This document shows, one piece after another, positions 23,796 through 37,053 of a stretch of DNA of 64,000 nucleotides. The stretch spans positions 1 to 64,000 of the forward strand of contig NZ_NMUL01000002.1 of assembly GCF_002234595.1 (NCBI RefSeq), written 5' to 3'. Position 1 is the stretch's first letter; each line of letters starts with the position of its first letter. This DNA comes from Amycolatopsis vastitatis. Lineage in GTDB: Bacteria; Actinomycetota; Actinomycetes; Mycobacteriales; Pseudonocardiaceae. The position numbers and the translations under genes were made by a program. A model generated the notes under the pieces. It was not told where the DNA came from. It was given only the letters and a program-made list of their open reading frames with translations, and made no database searches.

Positions 23796-25313
23796 TCAAC
23801 CGCCCGAGGTGTGGGCCGGCAACAGGTACAGGTTCTGACTGCCCATCCACGGCGAATCGATGTGCCAGCTCGCCAGTGCCGCCGGTGGCGGCGCGCGGCG
23901 GGTCGTCGCCAGGACCAGGTCCGGGCTGAGCGGCGCCACGCTGTGGTCGAAGTTGTGGAAGTTGGCTTCCAGCAGGGCGCGGCCGATCTCGCCGCTGCGG
24001 CGCTTCGTCTCCGTGATCGCCGGGTCGACCGCGCCGCGGTCGGAGAACTCGTCGACCAGCTCGCAGTCGCACGCGTACGCCAGCGCGCCCACCTCGCCCG
24101 CCGTCTCCACCTTGCGGCCGTGGGCGATCGCCGCCAGCTGACGGCCGATTTCGCGGTACTCCGTCGTCGACGCGTGGTTGCTGGTGATCGGCGCGAACTG
24201 GCGGGGGATGCCCGGCAGCGCGTACACCGCGACGCTCGCCGCCAGCGTCATTCCGGCCAGCGTCCACGTCGCGCGCCGCACCCGCTCCGGGACCGCTGAC
24301 GCGTACGCGGCGAGGAAGATCGTCGCGCCGATGATGCTCGGGGCGTAGTACCAGTGGTACGGCGGCACGCCCAGCCGGCTGTAAGCCAGGTAGTGCAGGG
24401 CACCCGCGACGGCGAGCGCCGCGAACGGCGTCAGCCGGCGGGCGGTCTCCGAGCCACGGCGGTACTGGACGATCCACGCCATTCCCGCCAGGCCGCCGAG
24501 CAGCAGCGGCAGGAAGGACAGCGCCGCCGCGGCCGGGAAGTTGCGCCAGTACAGCAGCGGGCCGTTGGTGAAGCCGAACGGTCCCCACGACTGCTGGCTG
24601 ATCTTGATGACCAGGGTGTCCGGCACCGCCGACCCGAGCACGACCCAGCTGAACGCGAACCACGGCAAGGTCACCGCGAGCGCCGCGAACGCCGTCCGCC
24701 AGATGCCGTCCCAGAACTCGCGGCGGGCCGCGAACACCACGGCCGCGATCAGCAGCAGGTCGAGCCGGACGAGCGCGAGCAGCCCGATCATGACGCCGAG
24801 ACGGCCCGGGCTGCGCTCCCCCGCGTAGACCAGCGTCCACACGACGCCGGTGGCGCCGAGCGCCACCTCCAGCCCGACCGAGGACAGCAGCAGCGGGTTG
24901 ACCAGCAGCAACGCGAACGTCAGCGGCGCGAACGCCGCCGGCAGGCCGGTGCGCTCGCCCAGGCGGCGCAGGCCCAGCACGAGCAGCACCTGCGCGGCGA
25001 CGAACACGATCCCGGCGGCCAGCACCGCGTCCCGGACGACGAACGTGACCGCGGCGAGGGCCAGGACGTTCAGCGGGGACGTCGCGGTGTTCGCCGTCCC
25101 CTGTTCGATCAGGCCCCAGTGGGCGTGAAAGGCGAGGTTCTTCGCGTACGACAGCGTGATGTAGGTGTCATCGATCAGATGGTGGCTGACCAGGGCGAAC
25201 ACCAGGGTGGAGGCCGCCGCGGCCGCCGACGGGAGGACCCACGAGCGGGCGACGGGGACGGCCACCGGCAGCGCACCGGCGGCTTTGGGGAGTTCTGCGG
25301 AGGCGCTTCGCAT
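23796..25313 (-). CDS. GT-C-type polytopic membrane glycosyltransferase-like protein
   Basis: A 505-residue integral membrane protein with around ten hydrophobic segments and a soluble C-terminal domain from about 400. The first outer loop holds DDTYITLSYAKNLA, matching the paired-acid motif of GT-C polyprenyl-phosphate-dependent transferases such as AftB and EmbC relatives. A donor of decaprenyl-phosphoarabinose is therefore plausible but unproven. In M. tuberculosis aftB (Rv3805c) sits just downstream of ubiA; this gene is two genes downstream of ubiA on the same strand. ATG 25313 is favoured by a TACGGT box seven bases upstream. Confidence 0.7.
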   Translation of the reverse strand: MRSASAELPKAAGALPVAVPVARSWVLPSAAAAASTLVFALVSHHLIDDTYITLSYAKNLAFHAHWGLIEQGTANTATSPLNVLALAAVTFVVRDAVLAAGIVFVAAQVLLVLGLRRLGERTGLPAAFAPLTFALLLVNPLLLSSVGLEVALGATGVVWTLVYAGERSPGRLGVMIGLLALVRLDLLLIAAVVFAARREFWDGIWRTAFAALAVTLPWFAFSWVVLGSAVPDTLVIKISQQSWGPFGFTNGPLLYWRNFPAAAALSFLPLLLGGLAGMAWIVQYRRGSETARRLTPFAALAVAGALHYLAYSRLGVPPYHWYYAPSIIGATIFLAAYASAVPERVRRATWTLAGMTLAASVAVYALPGIPRQFAPITSNHASTTEYREIGRQLAAIAHGRKVETAGEVGALAYACDCELVDEFSDRGAVDPAITETKRRSGEIGRALLEANFHNFDHSVAPLSPDLVLATTRRAPPPAALASWHIDSPWMGSQNLYLLPAHTSGG

Positions 25314-25320
25314 CCGAGCC

Positions 25321-25326
25321 ACCGTA
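25321..25326 (-). promoter_or_regulatory. leaderless -10 box of the GT-C gene
   Basis: Minus-strand TACGGT, seven bases, then ATG 25313. Confidence 0.5.
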
Positions 25327-25387
25327 CCTCGCTCGTGATGCTTCTGTGATCTGAGCGGGGTACGGGTGGCCCAGGACACAGTCCCGG

Positions 25388-25984
25388 TCAGATGCCGTCG
25401 CCGGATCCCGAGTTGCCCGAGTTACCGGAGTTGCCGGGGTTGCCGCCGCGGAAGCCCGGGCCGTGGCCGTTGAAGCCCTGGTTGCCGTTCGGGGCGTTGT
25501 ACTGGCGGTGGATGCCGGGCCTGCCGCCGTGGTGGTCGGTCGCCGCCGCGATGCCGCCGACGATGCCACCGCCGATCAGGACGCCCAGCACGCCGACGCC
25601 GACCAGCTGGGTGGCGCGGTGCCCGACGAACCGCCGGAACCCGCCGGGCTGCCGCTGAGCGGCCGGAGGCGGGCCCCAGGCGCCGTAGGCCTGGCCGGGG
25701 CCGGGCTGGGACAGCTGCGGGGTGGGTGGCGGCGGCTGGCCGTGGACGGCCGTCTGGTCGGCTGCCGGGGGCGCATCGGCCGGGGCGGCGGGCCCGCCGG
25801 TCTCCGGCGCGTGCGCGGCAGGTGGAGTCCGGTCGGCCGGGGCGGCGGGCTCAGGCGTGGGTGCGGCGGGTGGAGTCCGGTCGGCGGCAGCCGCCTCGGC
25901 CGTGGGCTGCACAGTCGTGGGCTGCTCGACGGTCGGCTGGTCGGCCCCCTCCGGGACCTTCTCCTCGCGCGGCTGGTCATTCAT
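25388..25984 (-). CDS. Pro/Ala-rich single-pass membrane protein
   Basis: A 198-residue protein. Residues 1-115 are Pro/Ala/Glu/Thr-rich and contain two near-repeats of ADRTPPAA. One transmembrane helix spans about 124-148 (VGVGVLGVLIGGGIVGGIAA). The outer tail is rich in His/Gly/Asn and ends in tandem GNS repeats. It looks like an intrinsically disordered envelope protein and no enzyme domain is visible. ATG 25984 is chosen because the frame above it lacks typical composition. It lies between ubiA and the GT-C gene, in the same direction. Confidence 0.65.
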   Translation of the reverse strand: MNDQPREEKVPEGADQPTVEQPTTVQPTAEAAAADRTPPAAPTPEPAAPADRTPPAAHAPETGGPAAPADAPPAADQTAVHGQPPPPTPQLSQPGPGQAYGAWGPPPAAQRQPGGFRRFVGHRATQLVGVGVLGVLIGGGIVGGIAAATDHHGGRPGIHRQYNAPNGNQGFNGHGPGFRGGNPGNSGNSGNSGSGDGI

Positions 25985-26093
25985 GGTCGCTCCCGTGGTC
26001 ACGGGGACGGGCGCACTGCCCGCCCCCACCACTCAGGGTGCGCCGCTCAGCTGTGGACGACCTGAAGCGAACCTGTCGATCTGCCATGAATCA

Positions 26094-27076
26094 TCACAGG
26101 TAGAACGCCAGGAACAGGGTGACCACCCAGGTCGCGCCCAGCACCTGCAGGATGCGGTCCTTGAGCGCGATCTCCTCCGGCTCGCCCGCGATGCCGCCGT
26201 CGACGTCCACCGCGTACCGCAGCACCGCCACCAGGAACGGCACCATCGAGATGAGCGCCCACACCGAGTTGTGCTCGGTCTGGCGGATCTCGAACGCCCA
26301 CAGGCAGTACGACATGATCAGGATCGCCGCCGACGTCGCCCAGACGAACCGCAGGTAGCTCGCCGAGTACTTCTTCAGCGACGAGCGGATCTTGGCGCCG
26401 GTGCGCTCGAACAGCATGATCTCCGCGTAGCGCTTGCCGGCGACCATGAACAGCGAGCCGAACGCCGTGACCAGCAGGAACCACTGCGAAAGCGCGATGC
26501 CGCCCGCGACACCGCCGGCGATGGAGCGCATCAGGAAGCCCGAGCCGACGATGGCCAGGTCGACCACCGGCTGGTGCTTCAGGCCGAAGCAGTAGCCGAG
26601 CTGGACGGCTTCGTAGACGCCCAGCACCACGGCGAGCTGCCAGCTCGCCGCGAACGACACGCCGAGGCCGGCCAGGAAGAACACGACCGCGGCCCCGTAC
26701 GCGACGGGAACCGGCACGATCCCGGCCGCGATCGGCCGGTTCCGCTTGGTCGGGTGGGCCCGGTCGGCCTCGACGTCGATGGCGTCGTTGATGAGGTAGA
26801 CCGAGCTCGCCGTCAGCGAGAAAGCCACGAAGGCGATGATCGCGTCGATCAGGAGACCGGTGCGGTCGGTCGACTTCGAGAACGCGAAGAACGGGGCCGC
26901 GAAGACCAGGACGTTCTTCACCCACTGCCGCGGCCGCGCCGTCTTGATGACGCCGGCGATCAGGCCGAGGGGGCCACGTGACGGTGTCTCTGCCGGCGCT
27001 GCCGAAGACTCAGCCGTCTCCGGAGCCTCAGGAGTCACGGCCGTCTCTTCACTGGGGCGCTGCTCGGTCGTTTCGC

Positions 27077-27080
<4 letters not shown>
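26094..27080 (-). CDS. ubiA: decaprenyl-phosphate phosphoribosyltransferase (UbiA family, Rv3806c-like)
   Basis: A 328-residue UbiA-superfamily membrane enzyme. After an acidic cytoplasmic leader of about 38 residues come nine or so helices. The first catalytic motif NDAIDVEADRAHPTKRNRPI is at about 99-118, and the second cytoplasmic motif has GKRYAEI near 220. It joins phosphoribosyl diphosphate to decaprenyl phosphate, the committed step toward the arabinan donor used by DprE1/DprE2 products. It overlaps the PAP2 gene by ATGA, exactly as in the Rv3806c-Rv3807c pair. Confidence 0.93.
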
Positions 27081-30900
<3,820 letters not shown>

Positions 30901-30903
30901 AGC

Positions 30904-30944
30904 AGCCCTCGTGGCCGCGGCCCCCAGCCGCGGCCACGAGGGCT
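30904..30944. terminator. 17-bp GC hairpin after DUF6541 paralogue A
   Basis: Arms 30904-30920 and 30928-30944 are exact inverse complements with a 7-nt loop CCCCCAG. It begins four bases after the stop codon and faces the converging F420-type oxidoreductase gene. Confidence 0.8.
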
Positions 30945-31048
30945 TCCGTACCCCCGGGGTTGATCTCTCGTCCCTCCATGAACCCTGACGCCCGCGGGAC
31001 GTGAATCGGTTTCCCGGCCACGCGGATGTCACTCGTTCGGAGTAACGA

Positions 31049-31933
31049 TCACCCGCGGAGCTCCGGCAGGACGTCGCTCGCGACCTGCTCCAGGACGGCT
31101 TCGCGCCCCTCGTACGGCGACGACGACCGCGGCCAGTGCGAGATCACGTCGGTGAAGCCCAGCTCCCCCGCCCGGCCCACCGCGTCGCGGAACGCCTCCA
31201 CGCTGCTCAGCGAGAACACCGGCGAAGAGTCCAGGCTGAGGTGCCGCTGGATGCTCGCCCGGTCCCGGCCCGCCGCGTCCAGCCGCCGGTCGAAGACCTG
31301 GCACAGTGCCGCCACCCCGCGCCACCACTCGTCGGCGGTCTCGCCGCCCTTGCCGGTCGTGACCCAGCCCGCGCCGAAGCGTGCCGCCAGGGTCATCGTG
31401 CGCGGGCCGTTCGCCGCGACGACGAACGGCAGGCGCGGCCGCTGGACCGGGCCGGGCAGGTTGCGGGCCCCGCGGGCCCGGTAGTACTCGCCCTCGAAGT
31501 CGCACTTGTCGGTCATCAGCAGCCCGTCGAGGGCCTCGACGAACTCCGTGAACCGGTCCACGCGCTGCTTCGGCGTCAGCTCGGGTGCGTCGAGGACCGC
31601 GCCGTCGTAGTGCAGGTGGTCGACGCCCGCGCCGACGCCGAGGACGAGCCGTCCGTCCGAGACGTCGTCGAGGGTGTTCAGCTCGCGCATGAACGGCACC
31701 GGGTGCCGGGCCACCGGGGAAGCCACGAACGTCCCCAGCCGGATGCGCGACGTCACCATCGCCGCCGCGGTCAGGGTCGGGACCGCGGAGAACCACGGGC
31801 CGTCGACCAGGTTTCTCCACCCCAGGTGGTCATACGTCCAGGCGTGGTCGAAGCCGTATTCCTCGGCGGCGCGCCACTTCGGCTCGGCCGCCCACCAACG
31901 ATCTTCCGGAAGAATGACGATGCCTACTCGCAC
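31049..31933 (-). CDS. LLM-class F420-dependent oxidoreductase-like protein
   Basis: A 294-residue luciferase-like monooxygenase-fold protein. Typical phrases are FDHAWTYDHLGWRNL near 28-42, RIRLGTFVASPVARHP near 63-78, and the phosphate-binding strand RLVLGVGAGVD. The C-terminal barrel strands are complete. Actinobacterial members mostly use F420, some FMN; the cofactor cannot be fixed from sequence. Start is GTG 31933, with TAGCGT eight bases before. It diverges from the HAD gene with only 81 bp between, so they may share control. Confidence 0.85.
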   Translation of the reverse strand: MRVGIVILPEDRWWAAEPKWRAAEEYGFDHAWTYDHLGWRNLVDGPWFSAVPTLTAAAMVTSRIRLGTFVASPVARHPVPFMRELNTLDDVSDGRLVLGVGAGVDHLHYDGAVLDAPELTPKQRVDRFTEFVEALDGLLMTDKCDFEGEYYRARGARNLPGPVQRPRLPFVVAANGPRTMTLAARFGAGWVTTGKGGETADEWWRGVAALCQVFDRRLDAAGRDRASIQRHLSLDSSPVFSLSSVEAFRDAVGRAGELGFTDVISHWPRSSSPYEGREAVLEQVASDVLPELRG

Positions 31934-31941
31934 AATGCCGG

Positions 31942-31947
31942 ACGCTA
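31942..31947 (-). promoter_or_regulatory. leaderless -10 box of the LLM oxidoreductase gene
   Basis: Minus-strand TAGCGT, eight bases, then GTG 31933. On the opposite strand GACAAT at 32003-32008 lies six bases before the HAD start and may be its weaker counterpart. Confidence 0.45.
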
Positions 31948-32014
31948 TCGGGAACCACCGACAATCGCTCGGACGGGGCGGACCTCACCCGAACGTGTCA
32001 GGGACAATGGCGGG

Positions 32015-32827
32015 GTGGAGAGACCCCAGTTGATCGCGTCCGACGTCGACGGCACCCTGCTCGGCCCCTCCGAATCCCTGACCGGCCGCACGATCGCGAC
32101 CGTCCGCCGGGCGATCGAGGCGGGGGTGCCGTTCGTGCTGGCCACCGGCCGTCCGCCGCGCTGGATCGCGCCCGTGGCCAAGCCCCTCGAGCTGACCGGG
32201 TACGCGGTGTGCGCGAACGGCGCCGTCCTGTACGACTGCGGCCGCGAGGAGGTCGTCGCGGTGCACGGCCTGCTGGCGCCCGAGCTGCTCCACGACATCG
32301 CCCACGCGCTGGACAAGGCCCTGCCCGGCTGCCGGCTGGCCACCGAGCGCGTCGGCACCGGCGCCGACCACGAGATGCGCAACTTCGTGATCGAGCCGGA
32401 CTACCACAACCCGTGGGGCGACGGCGAAGGCCGCACCGCGCCGCGGGCCGAGGTGCTCGGGCACCCGGCGATCAAGCTGCTGGTCAGCCACCTCGGGATG
32501 TCGTCGGAAGAAATGGCGGACGGGGTGAACGCGCTGTTCGACCGGGAGGTCGACGTCACCTACTCGTCGTCGGGCGGCCTGGTCGAGCTGTCCGCGCACG
32601 GCATCACCAAGGCGACCGGTCTCTCCGACGTCGCCGAGCGGCTCGGCATCGAGCGCGAGCGGGTCATCGCCTTCGGCGACATGCCCAACGACGTCGAGAT
32701 GCTCCGCTGGGCGGGCCACGGCGTCGCGATGGAGAACGGGCACCCGCAGGCCCAGTCCGCGGCCGACGAAATCACCGGTCCGGCGGGCGAGGACGGCGTC
32801 GCGCAGGTCCTCGAGCGCTGGTTCTAG
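32015..32827 (+). CDS. HAD-superfamily Cof-type phosphatase
   Basis: A 270-residue cytoplasmic hydrolase. Motif I ASDVDGTLL is at about residues 7-15 with the nucleophile Asp, motif II is Thr in VLATGRPP, and motif III/IV has KATGLSDVAERLGI followed by AFGDMPNDVEML. The C2B cap lies between. It resembles M. tuberculosis Rv3813c in type and place. It probably dephosphorylates a sugar or nucleotide phosphate; no specific substrate can be given. Start is GTG 32015. Its stop codon begins the tandem repeat at 32826. Confidence 0.85.
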   Translation: MERPQLIASDVDGTLLGPSESLTGRTIATVRRAIEAGVPFVLATGRPPRWIAPVAKPLELTGYAVCANGAVLYDCGREEVVAVHGLLAPELLHDIAHALDKALPGCRLATERVGTGADHEMRNFVIEPDYHNPWGDGEGRTAPRAEVLGHPAIKLLVSHLGMSSEEMADGVNALFDREVDVTYSSSGGLVELSAHGITKATGLSDVAERLGIERERVIAFGDMPNDVEMLRWAGHGVAMENGHPQAQSAADEITGPAGEDGVAQVLERWF

Positions 32828-32949
32828 CCGTCTTGCGGGGGTCCGGGTGGCGGAGCCCCCGGCCCGGGGCGAAGCCCCGGATGTCACAGCCGTCTTGCGG
32901 GGGTCCGGGTGGCGGAGCCCCCGGCCCGGGGCAAAGCCCCGGATGTCAC
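32826..32949. repeat. tandem duplication of a 62-bp GC-rich extragenic unit
   Basis: Units 32826-32887 and 32888-32949 differ at one visible base (GCGAAG against GCAAAG). Each can form two hairpins: one around GGGGGTCC..GGAGCCCCC and one CCGGGGC/GCCCCGG. The array joins the HAD stop and the PlsC stop, the latter lying inside unit 2. A shorter relative is at 18512-18546. It may also terminate both genes. Confidence 0.85.
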
Positions 32950-33674
32950 AGCCGGTCCAGCTCGGCCGCTTCGGCCGGGGTCGGCGCCGTCCCGCCCAGG
33001 TGGGCGGGCAGCCACCAGCGGTCCTCGTCGGACGCCGGCTGGTCCGGGTACTCGGCCTGGGCGCGCTCGAGCAGCGCGCTCATCCGGGTGCGCAGCTCCT
33101 TTGTGACGACGTCCCAGTCGTCACCCTTCGCTGGGTGCATCGGCTCGCCGATGAGGATCGAGACCGGCACGTGCCGCCGGGTCAGGTCCTTCGGACGGCC
33201 CTTCGTCCAGAGCCGCTGGGTGCCCCACAGCGCCATCGGCACGACCGGGACGTCGGCCGCGGCGGCCATCCGGACGGCGCCCGACTTGATCTCCTTGACG
33301 GTGAACGACCGGCTGATGGTGGCTTCGGGGAAGACCCCCACGACCTCGCCGGCCTGCAGCTTTTGGAGCGCCTCGCGGTAGGAGGCCAGCCCGGCGGAGC
33401 GGTCGACGGAGATGTGGTGCATCCCGCGCATCAGCGGGCCGGCGATGCGGTTGTCGAAGATCTCCTTCTTCGCCATGAACCGCGTCAGCCGCTTGGCCGG
33501 GCGCGCGCCGAGGCCGCAGAAGATGAAGTCGAGGTAGCTCACGTGGTTGCACGCGATCACCGCGCCGCCGCGGCGCGGGATGTGCTCCGCGCCCTCGATC
33601 CGGATGCGGTTGTCGAGTACCCGGAACATCGTCCGGGCCGCCGCGATCACGGGCGGGTACACCAGGTCAGCCAT
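32946..33674 (-). CDS. 1-acylglycerol-3-phosphate acyltransferase-like protein (PlsC family)
   Basis: A 242-residue membrane-associated acyltransferase. The catalytic block NHVSYLD (HX4D) is near residues 43-49, motif II has GLASYREAL, motif III FPEATISRS supplies the glycerophosphate-binding Glu, and motif IV VPVVPMALWG is near 157. It transfers an acyl chain to lysophosphatidate or a related acceptor. TAACCT sits six bases before ATG 33674, overlapping the stop of the upstream membrane protein gene. The type matches the Rv3814c-Rv3816c acyltransferases of mycobacteria. Confidence 0.88.
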   Translation of the reverse strand: MADLVYPPVIAAARTMFRVLDNRIRIEGAEHIPRRGGAVIACNHVSYLDFIFCGLGARPAKRLTRFMAKKEIFDNRIAGPLMRGMHHISVDRSAGLASYREALQKLQAGEVVGVFPEATISRSFTVKEIKSGAVRMAAAADVPVVPMALWGTQRLWTKGRPKDLTRRHVPVSILIGEPMHPAKGDDWDVVTKELRTRMSALLERAQAEYPDQPASDEDRWWLPAHLGGTAPTPAEAAELDRL

Positions 33675-33680
33675 CCGGCA

Positions 33681-33686
33681 AGGTTA
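33681..33686 (-). promoter_or_regulatory. leaderless -10 box of the PlsC gene
   Basis: Minus-strand TAACCT, six bases, then ATG 33674. Its TAA is also the stop codon of the upstream gene. Confidence 0.5.
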
Positions 33687-35138
33687 CGGGACCGTAGGTT
33701 GTCCGCGGCCGTTCGAGCGGTGAAGGCCACAACCGGGGACAGCCAGGACGAGCGCGAGCAAGATCGCGAACAGCGCCACGGACTGGTGCTTGATGCCCTC
33801 GATGCCGTCGCCGAGGGCCGCCGTGCCGAACTGCGTCACCGAGACGGCGAACAGGAACGCCAGCACGACGCCGAGCGCCTTTCGCCGCTCGAACCAGGCC
33901 CTGAACAGCACGAACAGCCAGATCGACACCAGCGCGAACAGCCCGAGCGGGGCGATCAGACCGGTGAGCCACGACACCACCGGCACCCGGTACTCCTGCG
34001 CGTGCGGCGGGAACCCCGCGCTCTCGTCGAAGCTGCCGAGGTAGTCCGGCCGCGCGGTGAGCTGGTCGCTCGCGGCGCGGTTCAGCACCTCGAGGGTGCG
34101 GCCGGGGTGGGTCGCGAAGTACGTCACGACGTTCCGGCGGCTGATCCGGTCGCGGTACCGCGGGTACAGCGGGTCCATCGTCGCCGGGTGCGGGTGCCAC
34201 CAGCCGTTGCCCGCGTACTGGGCGAACGACGGCGGCAGCCCGAGTTCGGCCAGGTCGGCCCGGGTGTCGTGCCGGCCGTCCACGATGTTGAGGAAGATCG
34301 AGTTGAACGCGTTGATCTCGCGGGAGTCGTCCCCCGGGAACTCGGTGTACGTGCCGTCGGGCGCTCGGGCGGGCTCGACGCTCTGCTGCGCGTAGAGCGT
34401 GACTGCGCCGACCGCGCCGATGACCAGCAGCGCCGACGCCCACCGCCGGACGCCGCGCAGGGTGCCGGGCCGGGCGAACAGGATCGCGAGCGTGAGGATC
34501 GGCAGGATGGTCAGCGTCTGGACCTTGGCGTTGACCGCCAGGACGCCGCCCGCGAACGTCACGGCCATGCCCGCGTAGCTCCACCGGCCCTCGCGCGCGG
34601 TCAGCAGCAAGCCGCCGGCGACGAGCAGCAGGCCGAGGAAGGCCGTGCCTTCGCCGAGGATCGCGGCGAAGTACCCGAAGAACGCCGAGTCGGCGACGAC
34701 CAGCAGGAGCCCGGCCGCCGCGAAGAGCCGGGTGCGGCGCCGGTACGGCAGGCCGAGCACGATCGCACTGATCGCCGCCGCGGCGATGACGCTGCTCAGC
34801 AGGCCCAGGACGACCAGGCTCAACGTCCGGGGGAAGCCGGCGGCCCCGGCGATCCGGACGGCCAGGTCCGCGAGCCAGCTCTGCGTCAGCAGGTACGTCG
34901 GGCGGCAGGGCGGCGTTCCCGGCGCTGCGGTGTAGGCGAGGTGGACGAACGGTTCGGGCAGGCCCGTCCAGGTGATCCCGGCGCCGCACAGCACGCGGCC
35001 GCCGTCGCCGTTGTTCGAAATCGCGATCGGGCGCGGCACCAGGAACCGCACCACGAACAAGGCGAGCGCGGTCCCGAACACCCCGATCCCGAGCCGGGCT
35101 TCGGCGCCCAGCCGCGGTTTCGGGACGTCGAGCTTCAC
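33684..35138 (-). CDS. polytopic membrane protein, possible glycosyltransferase
   Basis: A 484-residue protein with about ten hydrophobic helices. An outer loop near residues 33-75 contains ISNNGDGGRVLCGAG and a CRPTY phrase; a large outer loop near 245-340 contains WWHPHPATMDP. I do not recognise a named family. The NNGDGGR loop placed after helix 1 is where GT-C enzymes carry acidic catalytic residues, so a lipid-linked sugar transferase is possible. GTG 35138 overlaps the stop of the preceding gene as GTGA, so the two are coupled. Confidence 0.6.
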   Translation of the reverse strand: MKLDVPKPRLGAEARLGIGVFGTALALFVVRFLVPRPIAISNNGDGGRVLCGAGITWTGLPEPFVHLAYTAAPGTPPCRPTYLLTQSWLADLAVRIAGAAGFPRTLSLVVLGLLSSVIAAAAISAIVLGLPYRRRTRLFAAAGLLLVVADSAFFGYFAAILGEGTAFLGLLLVAGGLLLTAREGRWSYAGMAVTFAGGVLAVNAKVQTLTILPILTLAILFARPGTLRGVRRWASALLVIGAVGAVTLYAQQSVEPARAPDGTYTEFPGDDSREINAFNSIFLNIVDGRHDTRADLAELGLPPSFAQYAGNGWWHPHPATMDPLYPRYRDRISRRNVVTYFATHPGRTLEVLNRAASDQLTARPDYLGSFDESAGFPPHAQEYRVPVVSWLTGLIAPLGLFALVSIWLFVLFRAWFERRKALGVVLAFLFAVSVTQFGTAALGDGIEGIKHQSVALFAILLALVLAVPGCGLHRSNGRGQPTVP

Positions 35139-36802
35139 GACGGACAGGGTACGTAGCTGAAGTCCGGGTCCTTGGCGAGGTCGGCGACCAGGGTCTTCGC
35201 CTGTTCCGCCCGCGGGTACACCGAGACCCAGTACGGCGTGCCGACGCGGCGGAACGTCGCGACCTCGTACTTGCCCGCGTACACCGGGTCGATCGCGCAG
35301 TGCTGGCGGTCGGCGTAGCCGCCGTCGGCGGGGACCGCGACGGTCGGGCGGCGGCCGTTGACGACGTAGTCGTAGTCGGTCGAGGTGCCGCCTTCGTGCC
35401 GTCCTTCGCGAGCGATGTGATCGTCGGTGCGGCCGAGGACGTCGATGATGAGCAGCTGCCCGCCGTGGGTGGCGAGCGAGCCGGGCGCGGCGGCGCTGAC
35501 CACCGACCCCGGCGGCAGGTACTCGCCGAGCCAGCCGCCGATTTCGGCGAGCTCGGTGCCGTGCGCGCGCCAGTCGCGCACGCGGTCGAGCATCTCGGGG
35601 CTGAACACCGACACGAGCACCGCGATCCCCGCCAGCCCGCAGGCGGTCACCGGGACCAGCCGCGTCGCGGACGACCTCCGCCTCGGCGACGGCTTCCCTT
35701 CGGCGTCCACGGTCAGCACGCCGAACACCGAAGCGGACGCGACGGCGAGCAGCGGCGGCACCGGGGCCAGCAGCCGCCACGACGGGCCCGGGTCGCCACC
35801 GACCAGCACCGCCGCCACGGCCAGCCCGGCAGCCGTCACGAAGAGCAGCCAGATCAGCGCGCGGGCCTCGACCTCTCCACGAAAGGCAGATTCGGTGCGA
35901 CGCAGCAGCAGCGCGACCGCGGCGACCAGCCCGAGCAGCAGGAAACCCTGGTGCGCCAAGGCGAATCCCGAAACGTACGGCCAGCCGGCGTCGAGTTGCG
36001 CACCGAGCGGCCCGCCGAGCTTCGCGGCCAGCGGCGCGGGGAGGAAGTGCTGGTAGAACGTCGCCCGCCAGGCCAGCCGGGGAATCAGGAAGACCAGCGC
36101 GCCCAGCGCGTAACCCACGGGCGCCCACCAGCTGTGCTTCTCCTTCAGCGCGGCGCCGACGAGCCACAGCCCGGCCAGCACGGCGACCACCAGCCCTTCC
36201 GGACTGGTCATGACGGCGAAGGCGACCAGCACGCCGGCGACCACCGGGCGACGCGCCGCGAGCGCGTAGCCGAGCGACAGGACGAGGAGCACGAACAGCG
36301 GGACCTCGGAGCCGGACGGCCCGTAGACGGCGAGGCCGCCGGCACTCGCGGTGAGCACCGCGGCGGCGACGCCGAGCGCCGGGCGCGGCTCGGTGCCGGG
36401 TGGCGTGGCCGCGGCGACGATCCGGTTGACGAGGAAACAGGAAACGAGCACACAGCCGAGCGCGGAAAGGACACCGAACACGACGGCGGCGGTTTCCACG
36501 TCGGCGCCGAACGCGGCGCGCGGTAAGGCGATCAGCACCAGCCAGAGGAAGTTCGTGTAGCCCTCGACGCGTTCGCCGGGGTTGAAGACCGGGCCGTTGC
36601 CGTCGGCGATGTTCTGCGCGTAGCGGAAGGTGATGAGCGCGTCTTCGGTCACGGTCGCGAACAGCAGCTGGTGGAGCAGGGAAAGCCCGAGGGTGAGGGC
36701 GAGGACGAATCCGCGCCAGCCGCGATCGGTGTCGAGGCGGTCCCAGGTCAGCACCACGATCGCGGCGAGGACCAGCCACGCCACCACGACCGCGTAGACC
36801 AC
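35135..36802 (-). CDS. GT-C arabinofuranosyltransferase-like membrane protein
   Basis: A 555-residue integral membrane protein. After two helices the first outer loop carries EDALITFRYAQNIADGNGPV and then NPGERVEGYTNFLW, a signature of the AftB-like and related GT-C families in which paired acidic residues take part in catalysis with polyprenyl-phosphate sugar donors. About ten more helices follow, then an outer C-terminal domain from 400 containing five cysteine-poor beta stretches. Given the arabinogalactan setting, terminal arabinofuranose transfer is plausible. GTG 36802 is used. Coupled to the 33684-35138 gene. Confidence 0.7.
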   Translation of the reverse strand: MVYAVVVAWLVLAAIVVLTWDRLDTDRGWRGFVLALTLGLSLLHQLLFATVTEDALITFRYAQNIADGNGPVFNPGERVEGYTNFLWLVLIALPRAAFGADVETAAVVFGVLSALGCVLVSCFLVNRIVAAATPPGTEPRPALGVAAAVLTASAGGLAVYGPSGSEVPLFVLLVLSLGYALAARRPVVAGVLVAFAVMTSPEGLVVAVLAGLWLVGAALKEKHSWWAPVGYALGALVFLIPRLAWRATFYQHFLPAPLAAKLGGPLGAQLDAGWPYVSGFALAHQGFLLLGLVAAVALLLRRTESAFRGEVEARALIWLLFVTAAGLAVAAVLVGGDPGPSWRLLAPVPPLLAVASASVFGVLTVDAEGKPSPRRRSSATRLVPVTACGLAGIAVLVSVFSPEMLDRVRDWRAHGTELAEIGGWLGEYLPPGSVVSAAAPGSLATHGGQLLIIDVLGRTDDHIAREGRHEGGTSTDYDYVVNGRRPTVAVPADGGYADRQHCAIDPVYAGKYEVATFRRVGTPYWVSVYPRAEQAKTLVADLAKDPDFSYVPCPS

Positions 36803-37053
36803 CCGGCCCCCTCCACCTCGTCAGCGCCCCTGCCGGTCAGGCGGGTCTCTCGCCAGGCTATCGATCATCCGCGGCGAGGCGTTTCCCGTCGGCCGATCAC
36901 TTGCCCGAATGGGCGAAGATCAGCCCGACGGCGCCACTCAGGCAGGGGAAATTCACCTCCCAGAATAACCCGTTCGGGTGTTGCGCCTGACGGCCGAAGT
37001 GACGTCCCGGAAAGGCGCTGATCGGCGTATCACCCCAGCTCATTCGGGGGATC

